In this document: positions 17,265 through 27,897 of the stretch, piece by piece | Layout of the letters: each line of letters starts with the position of its first letter | How positions within the stretch are numbered: position 1 is the stretch's first letter | Assembly (NCBI GenBank): GCA_046349875.1 | Contig: JAXMBN010000035.1 | Span: 1 to 56,926, forward strand | Length of the DNA: 56,926 bases | DNA from: JAXMBN01 sp046349875 | Lineage (GTDB): Bacteria > Planctomycetota > Planctomycetia > Pirellulales > Pirellulaceae | Direction of reading: 5' to 3' | Notes under the pieces: generated by a model | Databases searched by the model: none | Seen by the model: only the letters and a program-made list of their open reading frames with translations | What the model was told of the DNA's origin: nothing | Translations under genes and position numbers: made by a program

Positions 17265-20200
17265 CTACTCGCGAGTAATGAACTCATCGAGATTCAGCAG
17301 CACATTGGCAAGGAGCGCGTAGGACGCTGCTTCCGCAAGAGCTTCTTCGGATTGGGATGTGGATTCGAACTTCTTGGTACCAAGTTGCAGCAATTGTTTG
17401 GCTTCCTCGGGATGCTGTCGAAAGTGAAGCTTGTCATTCGCCAATCCTTTGATCAGCACTTCGCATTCGCGATCCGATGGATCGCGGCCAACAACGCGTC
17501 GAAAACCCGCACGGATGCGAGTTCGATCGTCGGTCCCTTCCTGAAGCATGCGATGGCCAAGGTGCTTTGCGGCTTCGACAAAAGTGATTTCGTTGAGGAG
17601 GGACAAGGCCTGCAATGGTGTGTTGGTTCGCGAACGTTTGATCGTACATGTTTCGCGATTAGGAGCATCGAAGAGGAGCATGCTGGGCGGCGCGGCTGTG
17701 CGTTTCCAGACGGTATAAAGGGATCGTCGGTAAAGGCCCTCGCCGGTATCGTGCTTATAGTTGCGAAGGTTTCCATACTTGCTAGTCTCATCCCAAACAC
17801 CTTCTGGCATGTAAGGTCGAACGCTCAGTCCACCTTGTTTCTCGATCAGAAGGCCGCTCGCAAAGGAGAGCCGCATCGCGCAGGATTTCGCCGGAAAGAC
17901 GAATGCGGGGAGCGTGGGCAAGCCAGCGATTCTCAGGGATCCAGTTTCAGAGCTTCGCGATTGACCTGTGACGAGCGACGATAGGTTTGACTCATCATGA
18001 TGAACTTCTGCATCCGCTTCATATCCCAGGGGATCGCTCGCCGATCGCCATGCTCGACCGCCCATGCCGGTTCCATAAACTCTACCGCAAGCCAATCGAG
18101 TAGCTCGGGATGGACTGGGTACTCCGATTGATTGCCAAGATTCTCGGTCGTCTTGACAATGCCCGTTCCAAAGAATCGTTCCCATTCACGATTGATCCAA
18201 ACGCGAGCTGTCAATGGATTGGATCGATCAACAATCCACCGTGCGAGCTCCAATCGATCGCGAGGTGGACCGGATGCGGGCACGGGAAGGAAGGAAGGTG
18301 TGGTACGTTCAACTTTATCGGATGGTTGATCGTATTGTCCTCGTACCAAGAAGAATGCATCTTTCTTCTTGCCTTCTTTCATGACCATCGTGGTTGCTAA
18401 ATTGTCGCGGAAGTCTTGTTCTTGCTTATTGGTTTGTTCGAGCTCGCGGACGAGTTTCGAATAGGCGTGATCGACGTTTTTCTTGAAGTGATCCATCAAG
18501 AGTTTTTGATCTTCGGCGCGACGCTGCGAGGATTCTATCTTGAGGATTCGTTGGATGTTATCGGCGACCTGTTTGGTGTCCAGTCGCAACGTATCTTTGG
18601 GTTGATCGGTGAACGATACTCGCAATCGACCCACATTGTGATCGCCGAATTGCGATTGATGGCGAAAGACGAGTTCGAGTTTCGCGTCTTTCGGAACATT
18701 CATTCCTTTGGAAAGGATCAACTGAAGTGTTCGTGGAATTCGCTTGTCGGGATCATTGCCATCGATCGCCCAGCCACCATTCCCTTCATTTTTTTTACCC
18801 TTGCCGACGAGCGATGCAGCAGGCCAGCCCTTTTGCTCATAGTCCGCTCGCGATTCTGAGATGACGATATTAGGCAATCGCTTTTTGTCGTCGGCTTGGC
18901 CTGAGATCCATCGGGCCTCGATGCTGGTTAAAACAAAGTTCCCATTCGATCCTCGTCCAAGGCTTTGATTGGGCAATGAAGCATCGGGGAGAACATCGAC
19001 TTGGAGGGCCGTTAGTTGTTTAGAGGGAACGGATGCAAGGAAGGTATAGATATCGTTCTTAGGGTTCGGACCTGATGCCAACCAGCTTCCATCGGGCTGG
19101 CGTTGCCACTGGGCACCCCCGCTGGAAACGATCGATTCATCTACCAGAGGTTTCCAGGCATCCACCGATGGGGACTCTTCGATACGATCCTGCTTCTGAG
19201 TTTTTTCCCATTCGGCGAGAGCTTGAGGAAGTTGATCTTCGGCTTGCTTCAGCTTTTCTTGGAGTTCCTTTTTCGTTGTGGCGAAACGATTGATGGTTTG
19301 TTCATCATCGGGTGTTGTCAGCGTTAGCAGGGGAGGCGTATTTTCACCATTCTTTCCAGCGGGAGCCAAGACACCACTCTCTTCCACCGAATTGAAGTAC
19401 GCGAAGAGAGAATAGAATTCTTTCTGAGTGATAGGATCATATTTGTGGTCGTGGCAGCGACAACAATTCAGAGTGAGGCCAAGCCAGGTCAAGCCTGTCG
19501 TCTCGACGCGATCGATCACCGTTTCCACAAACCACTCGGCTTCAATGCGTCCGCCTTCACCATTCAAACGATGGTTCCTATTGAAACCGGTGGCGATGAT
19601 TTGATCGCGGGTTGGGTTGGGAAGCATGTCCCCCGCGAGTTGTTCAATCGTAAATTGATCAAAGGGGAGGTTGCGGTTGTAGGCTTGGATGACCCAATCA
19701 CGCCAGGCCCAAATATCACGGCTACCATCGCTTTGATAACCATTGCTATCGGCATAGCGAGCATGATCGAGCCAAGGCATGGCCATCCGTTCGCCATAGC
19801 GCGGAGATTGAAGATAGCGATCCAGCATTTTTTCGTATGCATTTGCCGATGAATCTTGGAGGAATTGCTCGATCTCGTCCGGAGTCGGAGGTATTCCGGT
19901 CAGATCGAGAGCAACTCGGCGAATCAAGGTAGCTCGATCGGCTTCTGGAGCAGGGCGAATACCATGCAATGCAAGTTTGCGAAGAAGGAATGCATCGATG
20001 GGATGAGATCCATCGAAATCGCCAGAAGGTATGCTCGATCTTTGAGGAGGAAGAAAGGCCCAATGGTCCTGATATTTGGCCCCTTGTTCAATCCATCGTT
20101 GTAACAACTTCTTTTGGGAATCGTTCAGAGTTTTCTCAAATTTTGCAGGTGGCATGCGTTCATCAACGTCGGACGACGTGATTCGCCGCACCAATTCGCT

Positions 20201-20518
20201 CGCTTGAAGATCATGTGGCACAATCGCTCGTTTGCCCGAGCTCGCAGTTGCGAGCGCCGTTTCCGAGTGATCCAATCGCAGACCACCTTCGAGGCGATTT
20301 TGATCGGGACCATGGCAGGCCAAGCAATATTCGGACAAAATAGGTCGGATATCGCGATTGAATTCGATCGATGCCATGGCCGATGGGTCACTTAATCCCG
20401 AGGTTGGCAATTGGGCCTTTGCGATTTTGGGAAGGATTGCTAGAGAGGCACCCCAAGAAACGAAGATGGCCAATGTCGCCAGCCGGATCGAATGGAAGGG
20501 AAAGCGGAAGGGAAGCAT
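17265..20518 (-). pseudogene. PSCyt1 / DUF1549 / DUF1553 cytochrome interrupted by two frameshifts
   Basis: Planctomycete cytochrome, about 1080 codons in total. The first 861 codons carry a signal peptide, haem-c sites C65-LAC-H69 and a second CxxCH in LNCCRCHDHKYDP, DUF1549 (ALDLTGIPPTPDEI, MPWLDHARYADSNGYQ) and the start of DUF1553 (NPLTARVWINREWERFFG). That frame stops at 17933 after NREALKLDP. In the next frame the expected ENRWLAHAPRIRLSGEILRD follows, and after a second shift DUF1553 resumes with ASGLLIEKQGGLSVRPYMPE to the stop at 17265. Both shifts are explained by one extra C on the coding strand, at about 17936-17938 and 17865-17866. Either the assembly is wrong or the gene is recently broken. 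It lies upstream of the DUF1501 gene in the same unit. Confidence 0.88.
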
Positions 20519-20707
20519 CGAATGAATAGCGCATGCCTTGGGAGGGAGCCAGGGATTGCAGGGCCAAAAACGCTGAGGTAGGAAACGACATCATACTCTT
20601 GTTGGAAGCGAGATCTCAAGCGGAATCGTGCGGCTATCCTTGAAGGAAGAGAAAACCGCTACAATCCCTCCTTTTCCAATTCTAAGCCCCAGTGACGAAG
20701 TCTCTGT

Positions 20708-21682
20708 ATGCCGCAATCCGTTGAAAACTCATCGATCCATCGCGTACTCATCCTCGGTGCTGGATGGACTGGAAAACAGATCGCGGCTCAATGTTTGGCT
20801 CACCAAAAGTCGGTCATCCTCGTTGATCCAAATGTCGATGTTCTGCGCGGTGCACCTGATTGGATTCGAAAACATATCGATGAACGGATTCAAGAAGGGA
20901 CGTGGAGTGTTGAGAGATTCGAAGGTCGCGAAGGCCAACAACCGGTAAATAATCGTAACGCCTTGCAGCGATTGGTTCTGCTTGAAGATGCGGCCGATGC
21001 TGCATCGATGGAACCTAAGATCGACTTGGTGATCGAAACCGTGGTTGAACAAATCGCGGTGAAACGGCGAGCTTTAGCTAAGGCAAGTCAGTACTTTGGG
21101 AACGATACCTTCATCGTTTCCAATAGTTCTTATTTTGTTCCATCGATGCTGGCCAAGTATGTGATACAACCCGAACGCTACGCCCATTTTCATTTCCATG
21201 TACCGATTTGGCACACACAGGTCGTGGATGTAGTGCCATCCAGTACGATGTCACCAGAGAGCGTCAAGCGGTTGCAAGCGTTTGCTAAAGAGATCGGTCA
21301 GCGGCCCATCGTGGAGATGCGAGAAAACCCTGGCTACATCTTCAATTGGTTGTTGCAATCTTGGCTCAAAGCAGCCTTGCAACTTTTGGATCGCAAGATT
21401 GCGACCCCAGAAGAGATCGATTGGGTATGGACGCAAGTGTCCGGGATGAAGGTAGGGCCTTTTGGAACCATGGATTGGATCGGATTGGATGTGATCCAGC
21501 AGATCTTAGCTAATGGGCGTTGGGTGGATGGTGGCGAGGAGAATGAAAAGTGGATGGAGCTATTGCAACCGTTGCTCGACGAACGATCACTGGGTGTCAA
21601 GTCGGGACGCGGTTTCTTTGAATATGGAAACGCTGGCCAAACCGCTACTGAACCTGAAGAGAAACCCAAATCAAATAGCTGA
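20708..21682 (+). CDS. 3-hydroxyacyl-CoA dehydrogenase family protein
   Basis: NAD-dependent short-chain 3-hydroxyacyl-CoA dehydrogenase-like enzyme, 324 residues, close to the normal length of about 290-320. The N-terminal Rossmann fold has VLILGAGWTGKQIAAQCLAH with the GxGxxG-type loop and the acidic VILVDPN strand end. IDLVIETVVEQIAVKRR and DTFIVSNSSYF correspond to the usual E-D/SNTS region. The HFHFHVPIWHTQVVDVVPS block carries the catalytic His area, and the C-terminal helical domain ends with SGRGFFEY. The acidic tail is non-conserved. It is transcribed divergently from the DUF1549/1553 gene across a 189-bp gap. Fatty-acid oxidation or polyketide-type metabolism are both possible; no partner gene is adjacent. 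Confidence 0.9.
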   Translation: MPQSVENSSIHRVLILGAGWTGKQIAAQCLAHQKSVILVDPNVDVLRGAPDWIRKHIDERIQEGTWSVERFEGREGQQPVNNRNALQRLVLLEDAADAASMEPKIDLVIETVVEQIAVKRRALAKASQYFGNDTFIVSNSSYFVPSMLAKYVIQPERYAHFHFHVPIWHTQVVDVVPSSTMSPESVKRLQAFAKEIGQRPIVEMRENPGYIFNWLLQSWLKAALQLLDRKIATPEEIDWVWTQVSGMKVGPFGTMDWIGLDVIQQILANGRWVDGGEENEKWMELLQPLLDERSLGVKSGRGFFEYGNAGQTATEPEEKPKSNS

Positions 21683-21828
21683 TCCAACTCGCAAATAAAG
21701 AGAGGAAAATGCCAAACCCGATACGAGCGGTAGCCAATTCTTTCGTCGATTCCATTCGATGGTTTCTCGCAAGTGAACTAGGGTGCAAATCTATACGGGT
21801 GCAATTCCATTCGTCGCAGTGGCGTTGA

Positions 21829-22512
21829 CTATCCAGGCGACAACACCAACTGTCGTCCTTTATCTAGGTGCTGAGCGATCAAGGTTGCGGCGGCTTCAGG
21901 TTCGCGGCCTGCCAAGGCATGAACGATTCGTCGATGCTCGTCGATGCTATCTTGAAATCGCACTGGATTCAATTGGAAAACGCGGTTGATAACGCGGAAC
22001 ATGCGATCTCGCAGTTCTAACATGAAACGATAGATGGCATCATTTCCATGAAGTTCTGCCAAGAGAAGATGGAACTCGGCATCATGCTCGACCCATCCTT
22101 GAACATCCTTTGAGTCAAGTGAATCGGATTGCTTCTGCAGACTTTGTTCAAGCCTTGCAATTTCGTTAGATTGTATTCGGGATGCTAAGGACCGAACCAC
22201 GAACGATTCCATGGCCGTTCGAATCTCGTATTGATCTTCAATTTCCTTCGGAGTCATCTCGCGAACCAAGATGCACTGTTGGGGAGTGATCGTTACAAAT
22301 CCTTCGACCACCAAACGCTCCAAAGCCGCTTTGACAGGTGTCTTGCTCATTCCCAATCGCAGTGCCAGCTTGCGTTCGGCTAAGGTTGTGCCAGGCGGAA
22401 ATTCTTCCGTCATAATGCTATGCTTCAGCTGGCGATAAGCGATTTCCTTGAGAAGACTTCGATCCCCATCTTCGGAATCGTTTTCATTTCTCTGTCTCAG
22501 GGGAGCATCCAT
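21829..22512 (-). CDS. GntR-family transcriptional regulator, FadR/FCD subfamily
   Basis: A 227-residue regulator with an N-terminal winged helix (RQLKHSIMTEEFPPGTTLAE, then RKLALRLGMSKTPVKAALER) and a C-terminal FCD effector domain. The FCD metal/effector residues Asp and three His are visible in DAEFHLLLAELHG, DEHRRIVHAL and AQHLDKG. Members often sense uronates or other sugar acids. It is divergent from the DUF6298/GH127/DUF4038 operon, and the 95-bp gap contains a perfect 18-bp palindrome that is a good operator candidate. The likely role is local repressor of that operon and of itself, relieved by a breakdown product; this is inferred from layout. Confidence 0.93.
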   Translation of the reverse strand: MDAPLRQRNENDSEDGDRSLLKEIAYRQLKHSIMTEEFPPGTTLAERKLALRLGMSKTPVKAALERLVVEGFVTITPQQCILVREMTPKEIEDQYEIRTAMESFVVRSLASRIQSNEIARLEQSLQKQSDSLDSKDVQGWVEHDAEFHLLLAELHGNDAIYRFMLELRDRMFRVINRVFQLNPVRFQDSIDEHRRIVHALAGREPEAAATLIAQHLDKGRQLVLSPG

Positions 22513-22566
22513 GGGGGCCTCAGATTTGCAGTATTTTGGTAGGAATTTCGAGGACGGTATGTAAGC

Positions 22567-22584
22567 CTACTGAGATCTCAGTAG
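22567..22584. promoter_or_regulatory. perfect 18-bp palindrome, candidate GntR operator
   Basis: CTACTGAGATCTCAGTAG is a complete dyad with no mismatch. It lies 54 bp upstream of the GntR start and 23 bp upstream of the DUF6298 ATG, in the only shared promoter region of the divergent pair. FCD-type GntR proteins bind short symmetric sites, so it is a strong candidate for dual control. Binding itself is inferred. Confidence 0.65.
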
Positions 22585-22607
22585 AATGGCGTGATGCAGG
22601 CGTCGCC

Positions 22608-25600
22608 ATGAACACTGATCCGCGCACCATATGGAAAACCAATGCCGTGATAAAGTCTCGCTGGGCTGAGCAAAGAAACGCTACTTTTCTTCAAATCATT
22701 TGCTTCGTGGTCCTTCTTCGAAGTCCGATTGTGGCAGGTGACCCCTCGCAACGCTTTGTTTATCCAGGCTCGCAAGGTCGGCTGGTCTACGATACCGATG
22801 CGCGTGGAAATCAAATCCTCGATTTTTCAAGGGCTGGATATCGGTCGAGCGACATGCCCCTTCCAGTGGTGCCGTCAGCGCTGACTCTCACGCCATTGGG
22901 AGATGAACGAGATCAAGCGGCTCTTCAATCTGCATTAGTTCATCTCGCTTCACGCCCACTGAATGAAGAGGGGTTTCGTGGCGCGCTTCAATTGTCCCCA
23001 GGTACCTTTGTGGTCCAACGATCGCTGATCATTCCGGCATCAGGAATCGTCATTCGAGGGGCGAGTCAAGGAACCACTTGTCTCGAGCATCGGGGGATCG
23101 ATCGAGCACCGGTGATCAAGATTGTGGGTGAAGCATCGCGTTGGAGTGATGCTAGCGAGCTGCATGATGCCTACGTCCCCGTTGGATCGCGCACGGTGCA
23201 TGTTGTCGATGCATCCAAAAACTGGAAGGCGGGGATGCGGGTTCGGATGAATCATCCGAGCACACGAACGTGGATTGCCGCCTTGGAAATGGACCGATTT
23301 CCAACCGACGAAAAAGGATCGTGGCTAGATTGGCGACCAGGATCGATGGATCTCCATGTCGTTCGAAAAATAGAACGGGTTGAGGACGATGCGATCACAT
23401 TCGATGCGCCGCTTCCCTTTCCGATCGATGTAGAACAAGTCGATGCAACGATTGCAGGTGAGACTCATGATGGGACATTGCAGCGGATAGGGATCGAACA
23501 TTTGTCGATCCGCAGTCGATGTGACTCACCTAATGAAAAATGCGAGGACCATGCCTGGGATGGCATTTGGTTCGATCGAGCTCGCGATTGCTGGGTTCGA
23601 GAAGTCGCATTTGAAGGGCTTGCAGGTTCGGCGGTAGGTATCGGCGACGGAGGGCAATGCATCAGTGTGGTTTATTGCCAATCGCAGAATCCGAAATCGG
23701 AAGACGCGGCTTATCGCCGAAGAACGTTTTGGAATGCGGGACAGCAAAACTTGTTCGCGCATTGCCAAGCGGAGCAGGGGAGGAATGACTTCTGTTTAGG
23801 ATATGTAGCGTCGGGCCCTAATGTCTTTACCCAATGCACCGCCAAACACGCTCATTCGATGAGTGGACCGTTGGAGAGTGCTGTGCATGGAGCCTTGTTC
23901 GATTGCGTGAGCATCGATGGAGGACGGTTAGCCTTGACCAATCGCGAGATCGATGGGCAAGGGGTTGGTTGGGCTGCATTGCACTGTGTGCTTTGGCAAT
24001 GTGTGGCCCCTATCATCGAATGTCGCAATCCACCTCAATCGCACAATTACGCGCTTGGATGTTGGGGCGGCTTTCTCGGCAATGGGCATTGGAGATCGAT
24101 GAATGAATTCGTTCAACCTAAAAGCTTGTTCCAACAACAATTGGAAGAACGAATAGGAAAGGAGGAAGCCGATGCCGTGGTTGGATCGTGGAAAGAAATG
24201 ATTTCCATGCCAACGACCTCACCGAACTCACCAGTTGTCTCTTTAGCGACTCGTCCATCCAAACCATCGCCGAAACAAATTCTTGAGCAGAGAAATGGAT
24301 GGTTGATGATGGACGATCAAATGGCAACGGGAACTCGAGCTTCCACTCAGTGGTGGCGAGGGTCCACCAATCCCCAACGCTATGCAGAGTTTGGATTCGG
24401 GATCACGCGATTTGTACCAGGCCATTACGGCGCGGGAGCTACCGATGAAGTCGATCAAGTGGCAACGAAAATGCGATCGCAAGGGATCGCCGTGTTGGAT
24501 CATCATTGGGGGCTTTGGTACGAACGGCGTCGCGACGATCATGAGATGATACGCCGCATCGACTCGGAAGTGTGGGGGCCCTTCTATGAACAACCTTGGG
24601 CGCGTTCGGGTAAGGGAACGGCTTGGGACGGCCTGAGTCTCTATGACTTAAAGCAATTCAACCCTTGGTACTTCGATCGATTGCGGTCTTTTGCTTCCGC
24701 TTGTGAAGAGCGGGGGACGATTTTGTGGGGGCAGATGTACTTCCAGCACAACATCCTGGAGGCTGGAGCCCACTGGGTCGATTTCCCATGGCGTTCTGCG
24801 AACTGTTTGCAGGAAACGGGATTTGAAGAACCGCCTCCCTTCGTCGGTGGCAAACGGATTTTTCAAGCCGATGCCTTTTATGATGTCGGACATCCCGTTC
24901 GGCGTTCGTTGCATCGCGCATACATTGAACACTATTTGGAAAATCTAGCCGATCGTTCCAATGTGGTAATTTCGATTGGTGAAGAATTTACAGGGCCTGC
25001 TTCTTTTGTTCGGTTCTGGCTTGAGACCATCGCTGATTGGAAGGTTCGTCATCCCGATTTTCGCCCCAAGATCGCGTTGAGTTGCACGCAAGATGTGCAA
25101 GATGTTGTTTTGAAGGACACTGTATTGAGTGCCTTGATCGATATCATCGAGCTGAAGTATTGGTGGTATATGTCGGACGGAAGTCGCTACGCGCCTGAAG
25201 GGGGCAAGAATCTGGCCCCTCGTCAGCAATTGCGGGAATGGAAAGGTAAGAAGAGTCGTAGCGATGTTCAGACCGCTCGACAGTTGAAAGAGATGCGATT
25301 GCAATATCCGAACAAGGCGATTGTCACGCATCACGTCCCACAATATGGTGCTTCCATCGCTTGCAGTGGAGGTTCCCTCTCCAGTCACCTTCCTGAATCG
25401 ATACGCAATTTGCCATGGTCGAACCTACAACTAATCGATCATCCCAACCAGAATTTCTATTGTGTTTCGAATCGAAGTGATTGTTGGATTGGAATCTGGT
25501 ATCCCGAAAATGACGATGCCTTGTCCATCGAACTTCCAGCGACGTCAGCTCCCTTGGTTCTGCATCGACTTGATCCCAAATCAGGAATAATAGTCGAGTC

Positions 25601-25700
25601 GCAGAACATCGATACGAGACCAACCTTGAGCATTCCATCGCGCGGTCACGAAGCGTGTCTCCTTTGGATCACAACGCAAACGAATCAGGAGCCACGATGA
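22608..25700 (+). CDS. secreted right-handed beta-helix plus DUF6298 protein
   Basis: About 1030 residues. ATG 22608 (MNTDPRTIW) is chosen over the longer frame to 22536, which would start upstream of the palindrome. A signal peptide (FLQIICFVVLLRSPIVAGDP) is followed by a pectate-lyase-like beta-helix region, roughly residues 60-500, with an opening LDFSRAGYRSSDMPLPVVP and repeats such as GIWFDRARDCWVREVAFEGL. The C-terminal half matches, as far as I can judge, DUF6298: GITRFVPGHYGAGATDEVDQ, HHWGLWYERRRDDHE, GTAWDGLSLYDLKQFNPWY, GQMYFQHNILEAGAHWVDFP. Catalytic residues are not established for that domain. It is first gene of a three-gene operon; its TGA overlaps the next ATG (ATGA at 25697-25700). 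A pectin-type substrate is inferred. Confidence 0.85.
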   Translation: MNTDPRTIWKTNAVIKSRWAEQRNATFLQIICFVVLLRSPIVAGDPSQRFVYPGSQGRLVYDTDARGNQILDFSRAGYRSSDMPLPVVPSALTLTPLGDERDQAALQSALVHLASRPLNEEGFRGALQLSPGTFVVQRSLIIPASGIVIRGASQGTTCLEHRGIDRAPVIKIVGEASRWSDASELHDAYVPVGSRTVHVVDASKNWKAGMRVRMNHPSTRTWIAALEMDRFPTDEKGSWLDWRPGSMDLHVVRKIERVEDDAITFDAPLPFPIDVEQVDATIAGETHDGTLQRIGIEHLSIRSRCDSPNEKCEDHAWDGIWFDRARDCWVREVAFEGLAGSAVGIGDGGQCISVVYCQSQNPKSEDAAYRRRTFWNAGQQNLFAHCQAEQGRNDFCLGYVASGPNVFTQCTAKHAHSMSGPLESAVHGALFDCVSIDGGRLALTNREIDGQGVGWAALHCVLWQCVAPIIECRNPPQSHNYALGCWGGFLGNGHWRSMNEFVQPKSLFQQQLEERIGKEEADAVVGSWKEMISMPTTSPNSPVVSLATRPSKPSPKQILEQRNGWLMMDDQMATGTRASTQWWRGSTNPQRYAEFGFGITRFVPGHYGAGATDEVDQVATKMRSQGIAVLDHHWGLWYERRRDDHEMIRRIDSEVWGPFYEQPWARSGKGTAWDGLSLYDLKQFNPWYFDRLRSFASACEERGTILWGQMYFQHNILEAGAHWVDFPWRSANCLQETGFEEPPPFVGGKRIFQADAFYDVGHPVRRSLHRAYIEHYLENLADRSNVVISIGEEFTGPASFVRFWLETIADWKVRHPDFRPKIALSCTQDVQDVVLKDTVLSALIDIIELKYWWYMSDGSRYAPEGGKNLAPRQQLREWKGKKSRSDVQTARQLKEMRLQYPNKAIVTHHVPQYGASIACSGGSLSSHLPESIRNLPWSNLQLIDHPNQNFYCVSNRSDCWIGIWYPENDDALSIELPATSAPLVLHRLDPKSGIIVESQNIDTRPTLSIPSRGHEACLLWITTQTNQEPR

Positions 25701-27856
25701 TGTTTCCGATGCAAGAGGGCGCGACGCTCGATAACAATCAACCTGCGATATTGGATATCCAAGCCATGCGAAGGATTTTAGGATGCGGTTCTCTTCGTGG
25801 ATGGCTCGCAGTTTTTGCCAATCGATCCTTCCCAATGGTTCGGTTGGGGATTGCATTTTGCATCGCATTTTGCGTTGTTGTCCCAATCTTATCCTGTGAA
25901 GGACAGTCTTCCGCGGAATCGAAGCCATCGAATCGATTGACGATGCTTCCGGCAAACGATTGTAATTGGGTCAGTGATTTTTGGATGGAGCGCCAATCGA
26001 GTGTTCGCGTTCGGGGCGTTCCTGAGATGTGGGCGATTCTCTCGAATGACGAAAACACTCAGTTTCTGTCGAACTTCTTGATTGCGTCGGGTGATAAAGA
26101 GGGACGCCATCGAGGCCCATCGTGGAATGATGGCGACTTCTACAAATGGATCGAAGCGGCATCGCTTGCGTACGAACAAACTCATGATGCAAAATTGCTC
26201 GGACCGCTCGACCAAGCCGTTGCTGCCATTACCAAAGCGCAGAAGGCAGATGGCTATCTGCATACTCCAATTCTGATTCGTCAGCGTCATGGGGATGGAG
26301 AGGCTCGTCCGTTTTCAGAGCCTCTTCAGTTTGAACTCTATAATTTTGGGCATCTCTTTTCGGCGGCGTGCGTGCATCATCGAGCGACTGGAGATCGCAA
26401 GCTATTGGAGGTTGCGATCCGTGCTGCTCAGTATTTGGAAAAGACCTTTTATGGCAAGGAGCCACCCACCTCGCGATCGGCCATTTGTCCCTCACATTAC
26501 ATGGGACTTTATGAGTTAAGCCAATATACGCAAGAACCGCGATACGCTCGGCTTGCCAAGTATTTGATTGAGCAACGAGACAAGGTGGAAGGAGGAACGG
26601 ACGACAATCAAGACCGACTGCCCTTGCGCTCCCATCGAACGATCACCGGACATGCCGTTCGCGCGAACTACCTTTACGCGGGCGTTGCGGAGTCGCTCCG
26701 CTACGATCCCGACCCCGATTTAGAACGGATGCTCGATCGAGTTTGGCAGGATCTTTACCAAAGCAAAATCTATATCACGGGTGCATGTGGTGCGCTGTTC
26801 GATGGGGCCTCGCCCGATGGTTCATCGCAGCAGAAGATCATTACCAAAACGCACCAAGCCTATGGTCGGCCCTATCAGCTTCCTCATAGTACGGCTCACA
26901 ATGAGTCCTGTGCAACGATCGGCAATGTGCTTTGGAATTGGAGAATGCTCTTGCTTCAAGGGAATGTGAAGTACGCGGATGCCTTGGAGCAGTCGCTTTA
27001 CAATGGGGTGCTGGCGACGTTGAGTTTGCAAGGCACGGAGTATTTCTATACCAACACGCTTCGGCAGTTGGATACGATGCCCACCGACCTGCGCTGGTCG
27101 CGACAGCGTGAAGCATTTATCAGTTGTTACTGTTGCCCTCCCAATATTTTGCGGACGATACTTTCAACGCAACAATGGGCATACACATCAAGTGGAGAAG
27201 GGATTCAGGTACATCTCTTTGGCTCCAACGACCTCAAGACGCGATGGAATGGAAGCGAGATCGAGCTTTCGCAGAGAACGGACTACCCATGGTCTGGCAA
27301 GGTTCAGTGGGAATGGAAGCGGACACCTTCGAGTGTTTGTGCGCTCCAGATTCGCATTCCACAGTGGAGTCGCAATACCAAGCTACTGCTGAATGGGGTG
27401 GATGCCAATGTTGCGGTGGAGGCAGGAAGCTATGCGAGCATCGCAAGGGTCTGGAAGGAAGGAGATCGCGTGGAACTGCAATTGGATCTGTCGGTTCGAG
27501 CCATGGAATCGCATCCACTCGTTGAAGAGAACCGCAATCAAGTAGCCATCCTGCGTGGTCCACTGGTGTATTGCCTGGAGTCGAAGGACTTGCGGCCTCA
27601 AGAAAGAGTGATGCAAACGCAATTGGTTTCTAACCAGGCAACGCTCAAAGATCTTTCCATCCATAATCATTCCGTGGTGGGACTACTTGTTCCCGCCGTT
27701 CATCGGGCCGACGAACGATGGTCAGAGGTACTGTATCGCGAAAAACAAAACCGGTACAAACAACCCGGTTCCGCTTTGCTCATCCCGTATTTCGCTTGGG
27801 GCAATCGAGGCCCTTCGGAAATGTCCGTTTGGATTTCATCGCAAGATCAACCCTAA
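25697..27856 (+). CDS. GH127 (DUF1680) beta-L-arabinofuranosidase-like glycoside hydrolase
   Basis: Family GH127 enzyme, expected to release beta-L-arabinofuranose or related sugars. ATG 25697 follows AGGAG with 5-nt spacing and overlaps the upstream stop, so translation is coupled. The first 75 residues are unusual: a 46-residue hydrophilic leader precedes MVRLGIAFCIAFCVVVPILS-C, a lipoprotein-like signal, so ATG 25835 may be the real start. The catalytic core is well conserved: GPSWNDGDFYKWIEAAS, ADGYLHTPI, HNESCATIGNVLWNWRM with the zinc-ligand Glu and Cys, and CYCCPPNILR with the paired Cys that in HypBA1 include the nucleophile. A beta-sandwich follows (ALQIRIPQWSRNTKLLLNG, VAILRGPLVYCLES). 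Confidence 0.93.
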   Translation: MMFPMQEGATLDNNQPAILDIQAMRRILGCGSLRGWLAVFANRSFPMVRLGIAFCIAFCVVVPILSCEGQSSAESKPSNRLTMLPANDCNWVSDFWMERQSSVRVRGVPEMWAILSNDENTQFLSNFLIASGDKEGRHRGPSWNDGDFYKWIEAASLAYEQTHDAKLLGPLDQAVAAITKAQKADGYLHTPILIRQRHGDGEARPFSEPLQFELYNFGHLFSAACVHHRATGDRKLLEVAIRAAQYLEKTFYGKEPPTSRSAICPSHYMGLYELSQYTQEPRYARLAKYLIEQRDKVEGGTDDNQDRLPLRSHRTITGHAVRANYLYAGVAESLRYDPDPDLERMLDRVWQDLYQSKIYITGACGALFDGASPDGSSQQKIITKTHQAYGRPYQLPHSTAHNESCATIGNVLWNWRMLLLQGNVKYADALEQSLYNGVLATLSLQGTEYFYTNTLRQLDTMPTDLRWSRQREAFISCYCCPPNILRTILSTQQWAYTSSGEGIQVHLFGSNDLKTRWNGSEIELSQRTDYPWSGKVQWEWKRTPSSVCALQIRIPQWSRNTKLLLNGVDANVAVEAGSYASIARVWKEGDRVELQLDLSVRAMESHPLVEENRNQVAILRGPLVYCLESKDLRPQERVMQTQLVSNQATLKDLSIHNHSVVGLLVPAVHRADERWSEVLYREKQNRYKQPGSALLIPYFAWGNRGPSEMSVWISSQDQP

Positions 27857-27897
27857 CGCTTCCATTCTTTTCCTATCCTTTGCCGTTGAGTACCCCT

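Noticed and set aside
27718..27897. Upstream extension of the DUF4038 protein by 60 codons
   Set aside because: It overlaps the GH127 coding end in another frame, and the signal peptide begins exactly at ATG 27898.
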